A stretch of 7,826 nt of DNA, taken from positions 1-7,826 of the forward strand of contig DMCS01000044.1 of the NCBI GenBank assembly GCA_003445715.1, in the 5' to 3' direction. The notes under the pieces were generated by a model, which saw nothing but the letters and a program-made list of their open reading frames with translations, was not told the origin of the DNA and did not search any database. A program made the position numbers and the translations under genes. Every line of letters begins with the position of its first letter. The first letter of the stretch is position 1. The stretch is from Candidatus Mesolinea sp. (lineage in GTDB: Bacteria > Chloroflexota > Anaerolineae > Anaerolineales > Anaerolineaceae). Shown here one piece after another: positions 5,906 through 7,826 of this stretch.

Positions 5906-7677
5906 AAACGATGAAAATATTGCGATTATTGGCTGTCTTAGCGGTTATCCTGGCTGCTATGTTTGCGCCTGCTGCAGTGCAAGCGCAAACCTACCGCTTT
6001 GAGGTGAACGAATATGAAGTTGAAGCTTACTTGGAAGCTGATGGCAGCCTGACCCTGTATTACTACATGGTTTTTCAAAATGACCCGAAGGCAGATCCAA
6101 TCGACTTCATAGATTTGGGGTTGCCACAGGCTGACTACGACTATAAGAACATCAGTGGAACTATAGACGATAAACCTATTCCAGAGATTGGCCCGTCGTC
6201 TTATGTTGATGGCGCCGAGTTAGCTTTGCAAGATTTGGCGATCCAACCCGGTCAGATGGGGACAGTGATTGTCACAGTGTCAAATATCACGGGCGTTCTT
6301 TTCCCTTACGACCAACCCGATAAAGATAACTATGTTAATTTCCAGATAACCCCCAATTATTTCGGTTCCCAATATGACCGATCCACTGAGACAAAGTATC
6401 GCATGACGATTATTTTGCCGCCCGGGGTGGGGGTTAACGACGGGGTCTACTATACCCCCAGTGGATGGCCAGGTGAGGACGCACCTGAAGCCTCAACTAC
6501 CAGCGATGGTCGTGTGTATTATTCCTGGTACACCGAGAACGCAAACGTACATACCCCTTACACTTTTGGAGCAGCTTTCCCAGCTCGCGTGGTTCCAACT
6601 GAAAGCATTATTGCGGTACCGGTAGTATCGGACGGTGGGGGTAGCTCGGGCAGCACCTCCGGAGGAAGCTTCTGGGATTTCTTTTCCTCTAACTTTGCTT
6701 GCTGCTTGCCGGTATTGTTGGTTTCTGCTTTTAGCATCTGGGCAGCCATTACGAATAAAAAGAAAGCCCAAAAGCGCAAGCTCGAATATATGCCGCCTAA
6801 GATTTCAATCGAAGGGCAGGGCATCAAACGCGGGCTGACCGCTGTGGAAGCCGGTATTCTAATGCAAGAGCCTTTAGATAAAATTTTGACCATGATCCTT
6901 TTCGGTTTGCTCAAAAAAGAAGCAATTACCATTACGAATAAGGATCCCCTCACAATTGAACCCGCTGATCCGCTCCCAGGAGGTTTGTACGCGTATGAAA
7001 AGCAATTCATTGAGGCTTTTAAGCTGCCCAATGACCGCGAACGTACCAAACAGTTGCAAAGCATGATGATTGACCTGGTCAAATCCGTCACGGAGAAGAT
7101 GAAAGGTTTTAGCCAAAAAGAAACAGTGGCTTACTACGAAGACATCGTCAGTCGCGCCTGGAAAGCAGTGCAAGATGCTCAAACACCTGAAGTTAAGAGC
7201 GCGCAATACGAGCACACCTTAGAGTGGACTATGCTAGACGAGGACTTCAACCGAAAGACGCAGGAAACCCTCTCCGGTGGTCCAATCATCATCCCAAGAT
7301 GGTGGTGGCGGTATGATCCAACCTTCGGACCGAGCCCTGCGACCAGCACGAGTGGTGGAGGTGCTGTTGCCGCACCGGTCAGCTCCGGTGGCGGTGCGGG
7401 CAGCAGCAAACCATCCGTTTCTTTGCCGCATATCCCTGGCTCTGATTTTGCCGCCTCGATGATTAATGGCGCTTCGAGTCTTGCTGCCGGCGTGATTGGC
7501 AACATAACCGGCTTTACCAGCGCAATTACCAGCAAAACGAACCCAGTTCCAATCCAAACTTCATCACCAAAAAGTGGAGGGGGCGGATTCCGTGGCGGCG
7601 GTGGGGGAGGGCACTCTTGTGCCTGTGCTTGTGCTTGCGCAGGCTGTGCTTGTGCCTGTGCAGGCGGTGGTCGGTAG
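5899..7677 (+). CDS. DUF2207-like membrane protein with Gly-rich region and Cys-Ala repeat tail
   Basis: The chosen ATG overlaps the previous stop by 7 nt and gives 592 residues; ATG 5911 is a close alternative. An upstream in-frame ATG at 5854 would disrupt the signal peptide. Residues 1-29 form a signal peptide with likely cleavage after AAVQA. Residues 30 to about 245 form an exported beta-rich domain beginning TYRFEVNEYEVEAYLEADGS, as in DUF2207/YciQ-type proteins. A Gly/Ser linker (246-257) precedes a membrane helix (about 261-284) with basic residues KKKAQKRK (287-294) after it, so the rest should be cytosolic. The cytosolic part has a helical region (about 310-450), PRWWWRYDPTFG (466-477), low-complexity Gly/Ser segments (484-504) and GGGGFRGGGGGGH (560-572). 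It ends with seven cysteines at 574, 576, 578, 580, 583, 585 and 587 alternating with Ala or Gly, then GGGR. The role is unknown. The tail could bind metal, form disulfides or be modified. Confidence 0.8.
   Translation: MVKTMKILRLLAVLAVILAAMFAPAAVQAQTYRFEVNEYEVEAYLEADGSLTLYYYMVFQNDPKADPIDFIDLGLPQADYDYKNISGTIDDKPIPEIGPSSYVDGAELALQDLAIQPGQMGTVIVTVSNITGVLFPYDQPDKDNYVNFQITPNYFGSQYDRSTETKYRMTIILPPGVGVNDGVYYTPSGWPGEDAPEASTTSDGRVYYSWYTENANVHTPYTFGAAFPARVVPTESIIAVPVVSDGGGSSGSTSGGSFWDFFSSNFACCLPVLLVSAFSIWAAITNKKKAQKRKLEYMPPKISIEGQGIKRGLTAVEAGILMQEPLDKILTMILFGLLKKEAITITNKDPLTIEPADPLPGGLYAYEKQFIEAFKLPNDRERTKQLQSMMIDLVKSVTEKMKGFSQKETVAYYEDIVSRAWKAVQDAQTPEVKSAQYEHTLEWTMLDEDFNRKTQETLSGGPIIIPRWWWRYDPTFGPSPATSTSGGGAVAAPVSSGGGAGSSKPSVSLPHIPGSDFAASMINGASSLAAGVIGNITGFTSAITSKTNPVPIQTSSPKSGGGGFRGGGGGGHSCACACACAGCACACAGGGR
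7624..7665 (+). repeat. tandem 21-nt repeat encoding CACACAG twice
   Basis: Positions 7624-7644 and 7645-7665 are two head-to-tail copies differing at two bases, both silent (GCT/GCC and TGC/TGT). Each encodes Cys-Ala-Cys-Ala-Cys-Ala-Gly. One more Cys-Ala pair (7618-7623) precedes them, and codons for Gly-Gly-Arg and the stop follow. The repeat forms the C-terminal tail of the DUF2207-like protein. Confidence 0.9.
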
Positions 7678-7683
7678 GAGCTA

Positions 7684-7690
7684 AGGAAGG
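7684..7690 (+). promoter_or_regulatory. Shine-Dalgarno site supporting a GTG start at 7696
   Basis: AGGAAGG lies 5 nt before GTG at 7696. It is the only strong ribosome binding site between the stop at 7677 and the window end and decides the start of the last, truncated gene. Confidence 0.75.
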
Positions 7691-7695
7691 CAAGC

Positions 7696-7826
7696 GTGGC
7701 ATTCTTTACCCGGCAAAAAGCGCCTTTGGTTCAATCGGGGCTGCATACGTTTGATATTCAAGAGCATGGCGGTAAATCGCGTGTGCACTTGCGCATTGAT
7801 GAGGATGGCAGCGGCTTACTTGTCGT
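7696..7826 (+). CDS. partial gene, possibly the PqqD-like/radical SAM partner of the Cys-Ala tail protein
   Basis: Only the first 43 codons are present; the frame is open to the window end. The start is GTG, 18 nt after the preceding stop, and no other start has a comparable ribosome binding site. The product begins MAFFTRQKAPLVQSGLHTFD and continues to VHLRIDEDGSGLLVV, with no signal peptide, so it should be cytosolic. The last segment (strand, acidic turn DEDGSG, strand) resembles from memory the front of Chloroflexota proteins in which a PqqD-like peptide-binding domain precedes a radical SAM domain. No catalytic motif is visible, in particular no CxxxCxxC, so this is a guess from start, context and weak similarity. 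It is presumably co-transcribed with the DUF2207-like gene. Confidence 0.55.
   Translation, partial: MAFFTRQKAPLVQSGLHTFDIQEHGGKSRVHLRIDEDGSGLLV

Noticed and set aside
6558..7091. Open frame of 177 codons on the - strand inside the DUF2207-like gene
   Set aside because: It has no recognisable domain or ribosome binding site, while the + strand frame has a clear signal peptide, membrane helix and tail; it is a shadow frame.
7618..7665. Cys-Ala coding repeat as a CRISPR-like or mobile repeat
   Set aside because: The units are contiguous with no spacers, lie in frame inside a gene and differ only at silent positions.

Overview
The window looks like chromosomal DNA of a bacterium, most likely a Chloroflexota member of the Anaerolineae type. 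That placement is inferred from the gene set: a Rex repressor, an MreB-like protein with altered motifs, a DUF2207-like membrane protein with a Cys-Ala tail, and base composition near half G+C by eye. No search was run. Promoters, Shine-Dalgarno sites and gene spacing are ordinary for bacteria, and no phage, insertion sequence or CRISPR array is seen.

Positions 1-156 hold a self-contained tRNA-Pro(GGG) unit with a near-consensus promoter and its own intrinsic terminator. Positions 190-2905 hold a tight run of four genes on the + strand: yebC (translation or regulatory factor), ruvC (Holliday junction resolvase), a TrmH/SpoU-family rRNA methyltransferase and ruvA. The ruvB partner is not in the window. 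Positions 2950-4803 hold a second + strand unit: an MreB/actin-like protein whose ATPase residues are substituted, coupled through an ATGA overlap to a two-helix membrane protein with a PH-like cytoplasmic part.

The - strand gene at 4769-5404 encodes the NADH/NAD+-sensing repressor Rex. Its end overlaps the end of the preceding gene by 35 bp. The gap between rex and the next rightward gene (5405-5536) carries a rex promoter and an 18-bp TTGTG-N8-CACAA inverted repeat that fits a Rex operator, 24 bp before the next start codon.

Positions 5537-7826 hold a compact rightward unit: a small two-helix membrane protein with a zinc ribbon, a 592-residue secreted/membrane DUF2207-like protein ending in a Gly-rich stretch and a (Cys-Ala)n tail with two CACACAG units, and the first 43 codons of a gene cut by the window end. 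The fragment vaguely resembles the front of PqqD-like/radical SAM proteins. If that is right, this is a candidate Rex-controlled system in which a radical SAM enzyme modifies the cytosolic Cys-Ala tail of a membrane protein. The tail, the operator-like repeat and the gene spacing are seen directly; the enzyme identity and the modification are inference.
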